Shown here in pieces: positions 1-6,900 of a stretch of DNA of 10,128 nt. The stretch is from DATGIQ01 sp035295665 (GTDB lineage Bacteria > Planctomycetota > Planctomycetia > Gemmatales > Gemmataceae): NCBI GenBank assembly GCA_035295665.1, contig DATGIQ010000524.1:1-10128 (forward strand), given 5' to 3'. Below the pieces are notes generated by a model that saw only the letters and a list, made by a program, of their open reading frames with translations, was not told where the DNA came from and did no database searches. The translations under genes and the position numbers were made by a program. The first letter of the stretch is position 1; each line of letters starts with the position of its first letter.

Positions 1-1046
1 CCCAGAAATGCCTGCGGCACGGTCAACCGGCGGAGGGCGCTATCGTCCAACGTCCGTTCCAACCACTGTGTTGCGGCCGTCTGAGCCATGCCGGCCGTCA
101 AGGATGAGACCCATCGGGACAGGCTGCACATCCGTTCGGCGCGCATTGGATTTCGTTTATACGCCATCGCCGAGGAACCAACCTGGCTGGCTTCGAATGG
201 TTCTTCCAGTTCCTGCCGGTGCGCGAGCAGCCGGAGGTCCGTGCCATATTTGTGGGCCGACTGGCATAAACCGGAGAGCGTATCCACGACCTGGGCATCC
301 ACCTTTCGCGAATAGGTTTGCCCGGTGACCGGGTAGACCTGTTCGAAACCCATTTTGTGGGCGACCAATTGATCCAGCCGGCGTACCTTTTCGTGGTCGC
401 CACGGAACAGAGCGAGGAAGCTCGCCTGCGTTCCCGTGGTCCCTTTCACGCCGCGAAAACGGAGGTTCTCGAGGCGATGTTCTATTTCGCGCAGATCGAG
501 GATGAAATCATAGCACCACAGACAAGCCCGTTTGCCGACCGTCGTGAGCTGAGCCGGCTGAAAATGGGTGAACCCGACGGTTGGCAGGTCTGCCCACTTT
601 CCGGCAAAACGGGCCAGAGCGTCGATCACGCCGACCAAGCGAGCGCGAATCAGCCCGAGTGCTTCGCGCATCAGGAGGAGATCCGCATTATCGGTCACAA
701 AGCAACTCGTGGCCCCGAGATGGAGAATGGCACGGGCGCCGGGGGCCGCTTCGCCGTAAGCGTGGATATGGGCCATCACATCGTGACGGAATTGGCGCTC
801 GAGGGCCTCGGCTCGGCCAAAATCGATGTCGTCCAGATGATCGCGCAGCTCCGCCAGTTGTGCCGGGCTGATGCACGGACTCGCACCATCGTCCGCTAGC
901 AAACCGAGCTCGTGCTCCGCCTCTGCCAGCGCCAACCAAAGCCGTCGCCACGTGCGGAATTTGCGCTCTGGCCCCCACAACGCGGCCATCTCTTGACTGG
1001 CGTAGCGCGTGATCAGCGGATTGTCGTAGCGTTGCATGTCATTCAT
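1..1046 (-). CDS. purB: Adenylosuccinate lyase, eukaryote-like; C-terminus beyond the left edge
   Basis: Cytosolic enzyme of purine synthesis. It removes fumarate from SAICAR and from adenylosuccinate. The minus-strand frame stays open from ATG 1046 to base 1, giving 348 complete codons; family members are usually about 480 residues, so roughly 130 C-terminal residues lie outside the window. Visible motifs: RYASQEM at 14-20, RHDVMAH at 87-93 (His88 corresponds to the substrate-binding His of human ADSL), HLGATSC at 109-115, GFTHFQPAQLTTVGKR at 158-173 (His161, general acid), RGVKGTTGTQASF at 198-210, and the fumarase/lyase signature GSSAMAYKRNPMRAER at 290-305 with the catalytic flexible-loop serine (291/292). 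ERTLDDSA follows at 330-337. From memory, long stretches match human ADSL and yeast Ade13 much better than the short bacterial PurB, and yeast shares the Ala at 295 where human has Pro. ATG 1046 places RYAS at the expected distance from the N-terminus. No strong Shine-Dalgarno is seen; a second in-frame ATG lies at 1037. The gene stands alone here, divergent from the secreted-protein gene. Confidence 0.96.
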   Translation of the reverse strand, partial: MNDMQRYDNPLITRYASQEMAALWGPERKFRTWRRLWLALAEAEHELGLLADDGASPCISPAQLAELRDHLDDIDFGRAEALERQFRHDVMAHIHAYGEAAPGARAILHLGATSCFVTDNADLLLMREALGLIRARLVGVIDALARFAGKWADLPTVGFTHFQPAQLTTVGKRACLWCYDFILDLREIEHRLENLRFRGVKGTTGTQASFLALFRGDHEKVRRLDQLVAHKMGFEQVYPVTGQTYSRKVDAQVVDTLSGLCQSAHKYGTDLRLLAHRQELEEPFEASQVGSSAMAYKRNPMRAERMCSLSRWVSSLTAGMAQTAATQWLERTLDDSALRRLTVPQAFL

Positions 1047-1254
1047 GTGTCGAGGCCCCGCGTTCGGGAGGCAAGCAAAAAAGGCAAACCAGGAAAAGCC
1101 CGCGTCGCTGTTACGGGCCACCGCTCTCTGAATCTTTTTATCGTGTGTTCCGGCTGGCGTCTGCCCAGTCTTGCGTGGCCATGTGATAGAGTGGAGGGTG
1201 AGATAGTGGGAGCGCCTGAGCGCCCCGCTGGCCCGCCGCTTTGCTGCTCATCAT
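1047..1254. other. Divergent intergenic region between purB and the Tyr-rich protein gene
   Basis: About 200 bases that must hold the promoters of both divergent genes. It contains an A-rich patch near 1077-1096 just upstream of purB and a T-run at 1135-1139. I find no convincing -35/-10 pair; TAGAGT at 1187-1192 resembles a -10 box but lacks a properly spaced -35. No tRNA, riboswitch-like structure or additional gene is recognised. Confidence 0.5.
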
Positions 1255-1260
1255 GGAGGA
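1255..1260 (+). promoter_or_regulatory. Strong ribosome binding site
   Basis: GGAGGA lies 6 bases before ATG 1267, a near-perfect Shine-Dalgarno. It fixes the start of the small secreted-protein gene and supports that this short frame is truly translated. Confidence 0.85.
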
Positions 1261-1266
1261 AAGAGA

Positions 1267-1575
1267 ATGTTCCGAAGATGGTTTCCCACCTTGCTGACGG
1301 TAGTGCTCGGGATCGGCTGTTGGAGCGTCGGCACGCTACCGGCCTCGGCCCAGGGTGTACCGTTGACCCGGTATTACTACTACCCGTACTACTATTTCCC
1401 GCACAACTATTGGCCGAGTATGGGGCCCCAATGGCCCGAACAGCCCGGCTCCCCCTATGTCCCGCCGCCGGCCTACATGGCGTATCCGCCATTCCGCGAA
1501 CGGCACTGGCGCTATGAATGGTGGGAGCCACAAACCTATTACCGCGGTTTTCATTTTTGGCTCGATCAGTTCTAA
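1267..1575 (+). CDS. Small secreted Tyr/Pro/Trp-rich protein, function unknown
   Basis: A 102-residue protein with no family that I can name. Residues 1-28 form a signal peptide: MFRRW basic start, hydrophobic core TLLTVVLGIG, then an ASA-Q type signal peptidase I site after Ala28. Cys18 follows the hydrophobic core, but the preceding GIG is a poor lipobox, so a lipoprotein is less likely. The mature 74 residues contain 14 Tyr, 14 Pro and 6 Trp and no Cys. They open with RYYYYPYYYFP (coded by a run of TAC/TAT codons at 1372-1396), continue with several short proline-rich motifs and end in a Trp/Tyr/Arg-rich segment. Such a sequence is probably exported, and may be unstructured, cross-linkable or wall-associated; that is inference. 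It is monocistronic: divergent from purB, convergent with the decarboxylase gene, and followed 9 bases later by a strong hairpin. Existence is well supported by the ribosome binding site and signal peptide; function is open. Confidence 0.85.
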   Translation: MFRRWFPTLLTVVLGIGCWSVGTLPASAQGVPLTRYYYYPYYYFPHNYWPSMGPQWPEQPGSPYVPPPAYMAYPPFRERHWRYEWWEPQTYYRGFHFWLDQF

Positions 1576-1584
1576 ATTCGTCCG

Positions 1585-1626
1585 TGGTCCGTGGTCCGTA
1601 GCAAGCTGGTTACGGACTACGGATCA
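1585..1626 (+). terminator. Hairpin between convergent genes, likely terminator, made of 7-bp repeats
   Basis: Bases 1585-1600 pair with 1611-1626 in a 16-bp stem (two G-T wobbles at 1593/1618 and 1587/1624) around a 10-base loop; the inner 7 bp, GTCCGTA/TACGGAC, are perfect. The left arm is part of a tandem array TCCGTGG-TCCGTGG-TCCGTAG (1581-1601). It lies between the stop at 1575 and the convergent stop codon at 1624-1626, which it overlaps. No T-tract follows on either strand, so it is not a textbook Rho-independent terminator; it may stop or protect both converging transcripts. On the minus strand the two wobbles become C/A mismatches, so the plus-strand RNA would be more stable. Confidence 0.6.
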
Positions 1627-3132
1627 ACCGCTCCTTCCTCCTTGTGAATTCTGCCGCCCAGACGTGTGGGCCAGGGACTCTCCCACTGATTCCACGAGCC
1701 GAACCACTTCTTCCACATCCGCCGCCGTTGTGCGCCAGTTGACGAAGCAGAGCCGAATCGCCACCCGGCCACGGAGCCGGGTCGAGGACAGAAATGCTCT
1801 TCCCGAGGCGCGCACGCCATCGATCAGGTCCAAATTGAGGCGATCCAGTGCCTCCGGATCCTCTCTCCCCTCATCACGGAAACCAGCCGGTACATACCGA
1901 AAACAGACGACGCTGAGCTGACGCGCGGAGAGAATTTCGAAATAGGCGGACCGTTCCAGGAGACCCTGAGCCAGCTCCGCCAAACGACAACTGCGGGCAA
2001 TGCCGTCGCGGAACCAGCCGACGCCCAGGACCTTGACCGAAAGCCAAATCTTCAGCGCCCGAAACCGCCGCGTCAACGCCACGCCCCGGTCGGCGAAGTT
2101 CACTTCTTCCGAGCTCGGTTCCACATCTTGCATGTAATCCGGCCGGAGCAGAAAGGTCTCGGCCAGGCGCTTGCCCTCCCGGATCAGCACGCAGCCGGCT
2201 TCGAACGGCTGGGCGAACCATTTATGCGGATCGAGGGTAAGCGAGTCGCTCCGTTCGATGCCGGCGAAATGCCGTTTCTCCTCCGGCACGAGTACGGCCG
2301 GCCAGCCGTAGGCCGCATCGACGTGAAGCCAGAGCCGCTCCGTTTGGCACAGGTCGGCCAGATCGGTAAGCGGATCGATGGCTCCGGTATTGGTGGCGCC
2401 GGCATTGGCCACCACGGCCCAGGGGAGCCGGCCTGCACGCCGGTCTTCCTGAACCGTTTGCCGCAGGGCCACGGGATCAAGGCGGAAGTGAGCATCGGCA
2501 GGAATCGGGCGGAGTTGGTCCGGCCGCAGGCCGATGATTTTGGCGGCGCGGTCCATTGACCAATGGCGCTCCTGCGTGAGATACAGCATGGCCCGACCGC
2601 GATCTTCGTAAGAGAGTGGCTCTCGGGCCACCAGGAGAGCGGTCAAGTTCGCTTCCGAGCCACCGCTTGTCAGGATGCCACTGGCCTGAGGCGGATAGCC
2701 CAGGAATTGTTTGAACCAACCGAGGACGACCAGTTCAACCTGGCTTGGACCAGCGGCCTCCAGCCAAACGCCGGCGAAAAAATTCGTAGCCGAGCAGAGA
2801 AAGTCGGCCAACACCGACACGAAGTTCGGCGCGCTCGGGATGAAGGCCAGGAATCGTGGATGATTGATCCGGATGGCGTAAGGGGCAATCTTGTGCCGGA
2901 ATTCGTCGAGGACGTGGGAGAAATCGCTTTCCGACTCGGGCGGCGGCTCCCGCAGGAGAGACTCCATTTCTGCCGAAGGGGCAGTGCGGCCGAGCGGTTG
3001 CTCGGGCAGGCTCGCAAAATGTTCGAGAATCCATGCCGCCGTCTGATCGGTCATGGCGCGCAGCGCCGCCAGGTCGGGATGCGGCATCGGCGTGGCCAGC
3101 TCCCGGCGTAGTTGTTCCCATCGGGCATCCAT
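1624..3132 (-). CDS. PLP-dependent amino-acid decarboxylase, group II (aromatic-L-amino-acid decarboxylase family)
   Basis: A cytosolic pyridoxal-phosphate enzyme expected to decarboxylate an amino acid; which one cannot be read from the sequence. The 502-residue length fits the DDC/tyrosine decarboxylase family (about 480-510). Landmarks in order: NHPRFLAFIPSAP at 90-102 (substrate-side loop), TSGGSEANLTALLVAR at 155-170 (PLP phosphate region), ERHWSMDRAAKIIG at 188-201 (His190 in the position that stacks on the PLP ring), NAGATNTGAIDP at 243-254, HVDAAYGWPA at 270-279 (Asp272 pairing with the pyridine nitrogen), DPHKWFAQPFEAG at 301-313 (Lys304, Schiff-base lysine). These spacings nearly equal those of animal DOPA decarboxylase (H192, D271, K303, from memory). 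The last roughly 15 residues are a polar tail. The gene starts 6 bases after the stop of the zinc-finger protein gene, so the two are probably co-transcribed and possibly translationally coupled; its own Shine-Dalgarno is weak. Annotations as an 'aspartate aminotransferase family' protein would refer to the same fold. Confidence 0.95.
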   Translation of the reverse strand: MDARWEQLRRELATPMPHPDLAALRAMTDQTAAWILEHFASLPEQPLGRTAPSAEMESLLREPPPESESDFSHVLDEFRHKIAPYAIRINHPRFLAFIPSAPNFVSVLADFLCSATNFFAGVWLEAAGPSQVELVVLGWFKQFLGYPPQASGILTSGGSEANLTALLVAREPLSYEDRGRAMLYLTQERHWSMDRAAKIIGLRPDQLRPIPADAHFRLDPVALRQTVQEDRRAGRLPWAVVANAGATNTGAIDPLTDLADLCQTERLWLHVDAAYGWPAVLVPEEKRHFAGIERSDSLTLDPHKWFAQPFEAGCVLIREGKRLAETFLLRPDYMQDVEPSSEEVNFADRGVALTRRFRALKIWLSVKVLGVGWFRDGIARSCRLAELAQGLLERSAYFEILSARQLSVVCFRYVPAGFRDEGREDPEALDRLNLDLIDGVRASGRAFLSSTRLRGRVAIRLCFVNWRTTAADVEEVVRLVESVGESLAHTSGRQNSQGGRSG

Positions 3133-3138
3133 CGCTGT

Positions 3139-3564
3139 TTACTCGGTGTGAGCGGTCCGCTGATGCTCGGCAACTTGATTGGAAGCGATGTGCCAGCCAC
3201 AATCGCCGCAGGCAGCAGCCTTGTCGTAGCAGGGATCGCAATAGAGAGGACCGCCATGGAAAAACTGCTCCAACCGCGCCTGGTCCTCGGCAGCCAGCTC
3301 GCCGGGGTCGCGCGGCAAGGGGAGTTCATTGCCACAACCATCGCAGTGACGGCGATTGAGCTGTTCCAGCAGGGCCGCATAATGATCGTGTACGCCCCGC
3401 GGGACGACCCCCTTGCCATTGCAGAGGGGACAAGCCATTCCCAGCTGGGCGGCGATCGCTTTACGAATGAAGGCGCTCTTGTTGGGAAGTTTATTGAGAA
3501 ACTCCGCCAAATCTTCTTCCACCTTGAACGCGACCACCGCGGTCTTCGGAGGCTTGCGGGACAT
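3139..3564 (-). CDS. Ribbon-helix-helix-like protein with C-terminal zinc-finger motifs
   Basis: A 141-residue protein, probably DNA-binding; no named family is certain. Residues 8-41 fit a CopG/Arc-type ribbon-helix-helix pattern: a strand (AVVAFKV), helix (EEDLAEFLNKL), turn (PNKS) and second helix (AFIRKAIAAQLG). Metal-binding pairs follow: C45xxC48, C74xxC77, C109xxC112 and C119xxC122. The last pair plus His134 and His139 gives C-x2-C-x11-H-x4-H, close to a classical C2H2 finger. The first pair sits in CPLCNGKGVV, reminiscent of DnaJ-type zinc repeats. A charged helical linker (84-102) separates the metal sites. The start at 3564 is chosen because GAGGA (3577-3573) lies 8 bases upstream and the RHH-like segment begins right after it; the frame is open to 3819, but that extension has no ribosome binding site and non-protein-like composition. 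It is first in a two-gene unit, 6 bases ahead of the decarboxylase, so it may regulate that gene or itself (inference). Confidence 0.85.
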   Translation of the reverse strand: MSRKPPKTAVVAFKVEEDLAEFLNKLPNKSAFIRKAIAAQLGMACPLCNGKGVVPRGVHDHYAALLEQLNRRHCDGCGNELPLPRDPGELAAEDQARLEQFFHGGPLYCDPCYDKAAACGDCGWHIASNQVAEHQRTAHTE

Positions 3565-3572
3565 GAGAGAGG

Positions 3573-3577
3573 TCCTC
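3573..3577 (-). promoter_or_regulatory. Ribosome binding site deciding the start of the RHH/zinc protein
   Basis: On the minus strand GAGGA lies 8 bases before ATG 3564. The upstream in-frame ATG at 3597 has no purine-rich site ahead of it, so the shorter protein is preferred. Confidence 0.65.
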
Positions 3578-3951
3578 GATCGGCACTGGGGCGACATCTT
3601 CGGATAGTTTAAGGATCGGTCGGGAACGTCGCAAGGAGGGTTAAGTGAGAATGGCCGATGGAAACAAAGTGGGGATGCAACCCGCACGCCTGCCGCGCCA
3701 GCGTTGATCCCCGCAGCGGATGTCGAATGGCCGAATGAAGCGTGCTCGGAACCTTGGCCCTGTCTGATGATCGCGGCGGTCGCAGTGGTCCACAAATCGA
3801 CCCTTGTTACGCACAACACGGCCGATTTTCAAATTGGCCTGAAAAAATCGATCCTTGCATGGCCACTTTGGCGGACTTTTCTGCATGAACTGATGCCGGC
3901 AAGCGCGCCGACGTTCGGCTAGCGAGCCGGGCTTGCACAGATCCTGTTTCT
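3578..3951. other. Divergent intergenic region between the RHH/zinc unit and the RHS gene
   Basis: Together with the flanking ribosome binding sites this is a 400-bp gap between ATG 3564 (minus) and ATG 3965 (plus). It must carry the promoters of both units, but I see no clear -35/-10 pair. Its only recognisable content is the PIN-domain relic described separately. An AAAAAATCG patch at about 3842-3850 is the most A-rich stretch. Confidence 0.5.
3704..3922 (+). pseudogene. Relic of a VapC/PIN-domain toxin C-terminus
   Basis: The plus-strand frame reads CLMIAAVAVV (3761-3790) followed by STLVTHNTADF (3797-3829). This matches the end of VapC-type PIN ribonucleases, where a helix 'DLMIAAxAL' is followed by the strand-turn 'TLVTxNTxDF' containing the last conserved Asp of the active site. 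From memory that pair of motifs is quite specific. The remainder of the protein is missing: residues 1-19 do not look like PIN sequence, the acidic residues of the N-terminal half are absent, the Asp usually present before 'LMIAA' is replaced by Cys, and the sequence after NTADF degenerates before a stop at 3920-3922. There is no ribosome binding site and no VapB antitoxin alongside. I read it as a decayed toxin-antitoxin fragment that is not functional. Confidence 0.5.
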
Positions 3952-3957
3952 GGGGGA
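3952..3957 (+). promoter_or_regulatory. Ribosome binding site of the RHS gene
   Basis: GGGGGA lies 7 bases ahead of ATG 3965. This is the first ATG after an in-frame stop at 3920-3922, so the start of the giant gene is well defined. Confidence 0.65.
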
Positions 3958-3964
3958 ACGTGCC

Positions 3965-6900
3965 ATGCTGCGCCGCGGAAAGTTCCACTCTGCGTCAACA
4001 TACCGCCTCCTGGTGGAGCAACTGGAAATGCGTCTGGCCCCCGGGGACGCTTTGCTCGGCGGCCTGCTGGCAGCGTCGTTTGCGGAGCGTGCCTCCGTGG
4101 GCAGCGACGATCCTTGGACATCGGGAATCAGCGTTCACGATCGGCCAAGAACGCGCGCGCAGTTATCGCTGGCTGCTGTCCAGATCCTTCCCCAAAGTGG
4201 TGCCTTCACTGCCCAAGTGGCCGGGCTGTCCGACTTTGGACAAACCGATTGCGAAGAACGGGCCAATACTGGCGGTAACCGAACGCAAGTCGTGGATGCC
4301 TGGAATCCGGACCATCCGCTTCCTGACCGGAGCTTGGCCCAGGACGCGGATCGGCTTTGGTCGGTGCCGTTCCCCTGCCACTCGGCACCCGAGAAACGTT
4401 CGGCAAACGCTCCCGAAGCAGGACCGGACCGCCCGGCTCCAGGCGAACAAGGCATGAGCGGATCAGCAGCGGCCCCGCCGGTGGATGCCGGCGGCCGGGC
4501 CGAATCGGTTCCGCCTGACGGGGCCACTTCGCTGCCCAGTGGCCCTTCCGCCCCGATCCTGCCGCCGACCGCCGGGAGAGGGATGAGCGGTTCGGTGGCA
4601 TTTCCCCCGTCGGGTGCAGGCATGGGAACACCGGCAAGTTCGGCGCCGGCTTCGCTTCAAGCCAACCCCTTGTCGCAATCCAACCCGCTTATCCTCTCTG
4701 AGCCACCAGGCAGTGGCGGAACCTCGGGCGGCTCGGGATCCGCTTCGCCCTTCGTGTACTTCCCCGACGGGCCGATCGGCGAACAGCCGCCGCCCGTGGC
4801 GCCAACTCCCCCCGACTGCAACACGGTCGGCATGCAGCCGAGTCCGGTCGTTCAACCGGATGCCAACACCGGCCAGGGAGGGGCGGCCTCCACCGACGCG
4901 CCGGTCCGGGACTTCGACGGCTTGCCGCTGGTCACTGCAAACGATTTGAGCAGCAACGCCCTCGGCTTTCCGTGGGGTCAAACCCGTAGCTGGACCGGTC
5001 TGGACAATTCCAGCCTGAACGGCAACGGCTGGGCGCTCAGCCAGCTCCCTTACCTGGTCGTGGGCGGCGGCACGAATGGCCAGGGAAGCATCCTTTACGG
5101 AACGGCGGCGGACGACCGCATCTCCGTAGTCGAAGGGGGCGGGCAGGTCTTCACGTTCCGTGTGCCGGCTTCTGGGCCCTACGCCAGTTTTGTCCCCTGG
5201 GATGCCGAGAAGATCCGGCTCGACTCGATCCCCGGGCCTACTCCCGTCTTGCGGCTGACGGATTCCCAGGGCGACGTGACCGATTTCTACGATGTCTCCC
5301 GGGACGCCACCGGCCGGCCGCTAGGCCATTCCCTCGGCGTCGACCTTGCCCAGAAATTCGGCCGCTTCAAAAGTTACACTCCCGCCAGTGGGACCAGCAA
5401 CGTCGTGGCCAGCTACGACACGGCTGGCTACCCGACGACCGTCACCCGGAGCGACACGGTGACGGGCGACACCGAGCAATTCGTTTATGCCTACGCCACG
5501 GTCACCAATGACCTGGTCGCCGCGGCGGGAACCACGCCGCCGCGACTGGTGGCCAGCGTCACTCTCCAGCGGCCCGATGCGAACGGCAATTGGCAGCCCG
5601 TCCAGCGGGTGCAGTACACGTATTACACCGGCCGGCTCCCCAACGGCGTGGGTGGCTGGGTGAACGATGCCAACGGCCGGCTGGGGGACCTTGAACTGGC
5701 TCAGATCGAAAACCCTGTCGTTACTGGAGATGGATCGCTTACCTGGCAGGAGATCAACACGGATTACTATCGCTACTACAAGTTGACGGGTGAGTCCAAT
5801 GGCGTTCCCTCGCAGGGCCCCACCAATATCGCAGCCACGACCGGCGGCCCGGCACCGCTAGAGCCTGCCGGGCCCTACGATCCCAAGGCACCCAGCCCGT
5901 TCGATGACCTGGTTTTCAGTGGCCTCAAGACGGTGGTGACGGGAACGGCGTTCGATCAATTGGCGGCCGCGGTCCCGAACTATCAATCCGCCTCCGATGC
6001 AGCCATCCAGCCCTACGTCAATAACCTTTTCACCTATGAGCGCTGGGATGACCACATCGGGACCGACGGGGCGTATGGATCGCAACCGTGGGATACGACG
6101 AACATCGACATCAATTGGCGGGCCGGCTATCGACTCGGGACGCGGTATCGAGCCACGGAGGAGATGGCTCAAGGCGCTGGCTGTTCCCTCTGCGCCGGCG
6201 GACAGGGCACCTACAAGTACGAATATGCCGCCAATGAAGATCCGACGGCGCTCGGCTTCAACAGCATCGAGTACAACACTTGGCGAATGAAGACCACCGA
6301 ATTTTTGCCCCCCACGAGCCCCAACTGGGGCGATCACAATCGCGAAGTCGTCTACACCGACGAGGTCGGTCAGCCGCTCTTGGACGTGTTTGTTCAGGTC
6401 GGAGGCCCAAGCCTGGCCGTGACGGGAATGACCATCACCGCCTCGTCGGCGACCGGCGCGACGATCACGGTCACAGCCGCCAATCATGGGTTCCATACCG
6501 GGGACCTAGTCGCGCTCAGCGGCGTGCTGCCGGAACTTTATGACGGCGTATTCACGGTTGCACGGATCGATGCCAACACGTTCCGTTTCGTGCTTCCGTC
6601 CAATTACACGACTCCGGTCCTTGCTCCAACTCCCTCCATCAACCAAACGATTGCCGGCCTGACAATCAACAGCACCGTCACGAAGGTCACGGGACAGTGG
6701 GCGACGGCTTACCGTTATGACGGCCAGGGGCGGCTTATCCTCAAGGCCAACCCGTCGGCGGTGAGTGGTTACAACGACAGCCAGTCCGATTTGCTCAACA
6801 GCGACTCCCCCGGCCATTTCGGATATCTGTACGATCATCAAGGCGCGATCGAACTCACCGACTACTATGCCACCACGACCGCCACCGAAGCAACGCCTGG

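Noticed and set aside
318..899. Plus-strand open frame of 193 codons
   Set aside because: It is the shadow of purB, whose minus-strand translation matches adenylosuccinate lyase over its whole length.
1125..1145. T-run at 1135-1139 as a terminator
   Set aside because: No stable GC-rich stem precedes it, and it lies upstream of both divergent genes, where a terminator is not needed.
3565..3819. N-terminal extension of the RHH/zinc protein up to 3819
   Set aside because: The frame is open, but the added residues are not protein-like, overlap the PIN relic on the other strand, and the ATG at 3564 has a good ribosome binding site.
3933..4457. Plus-strand open frame overlapping the start of the RHS gene in another frame
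   Set aside because: It has no domain similarity and conflicts with the frame carrying the VEQLEMRLAP motif and continuing for over 2000 codons.
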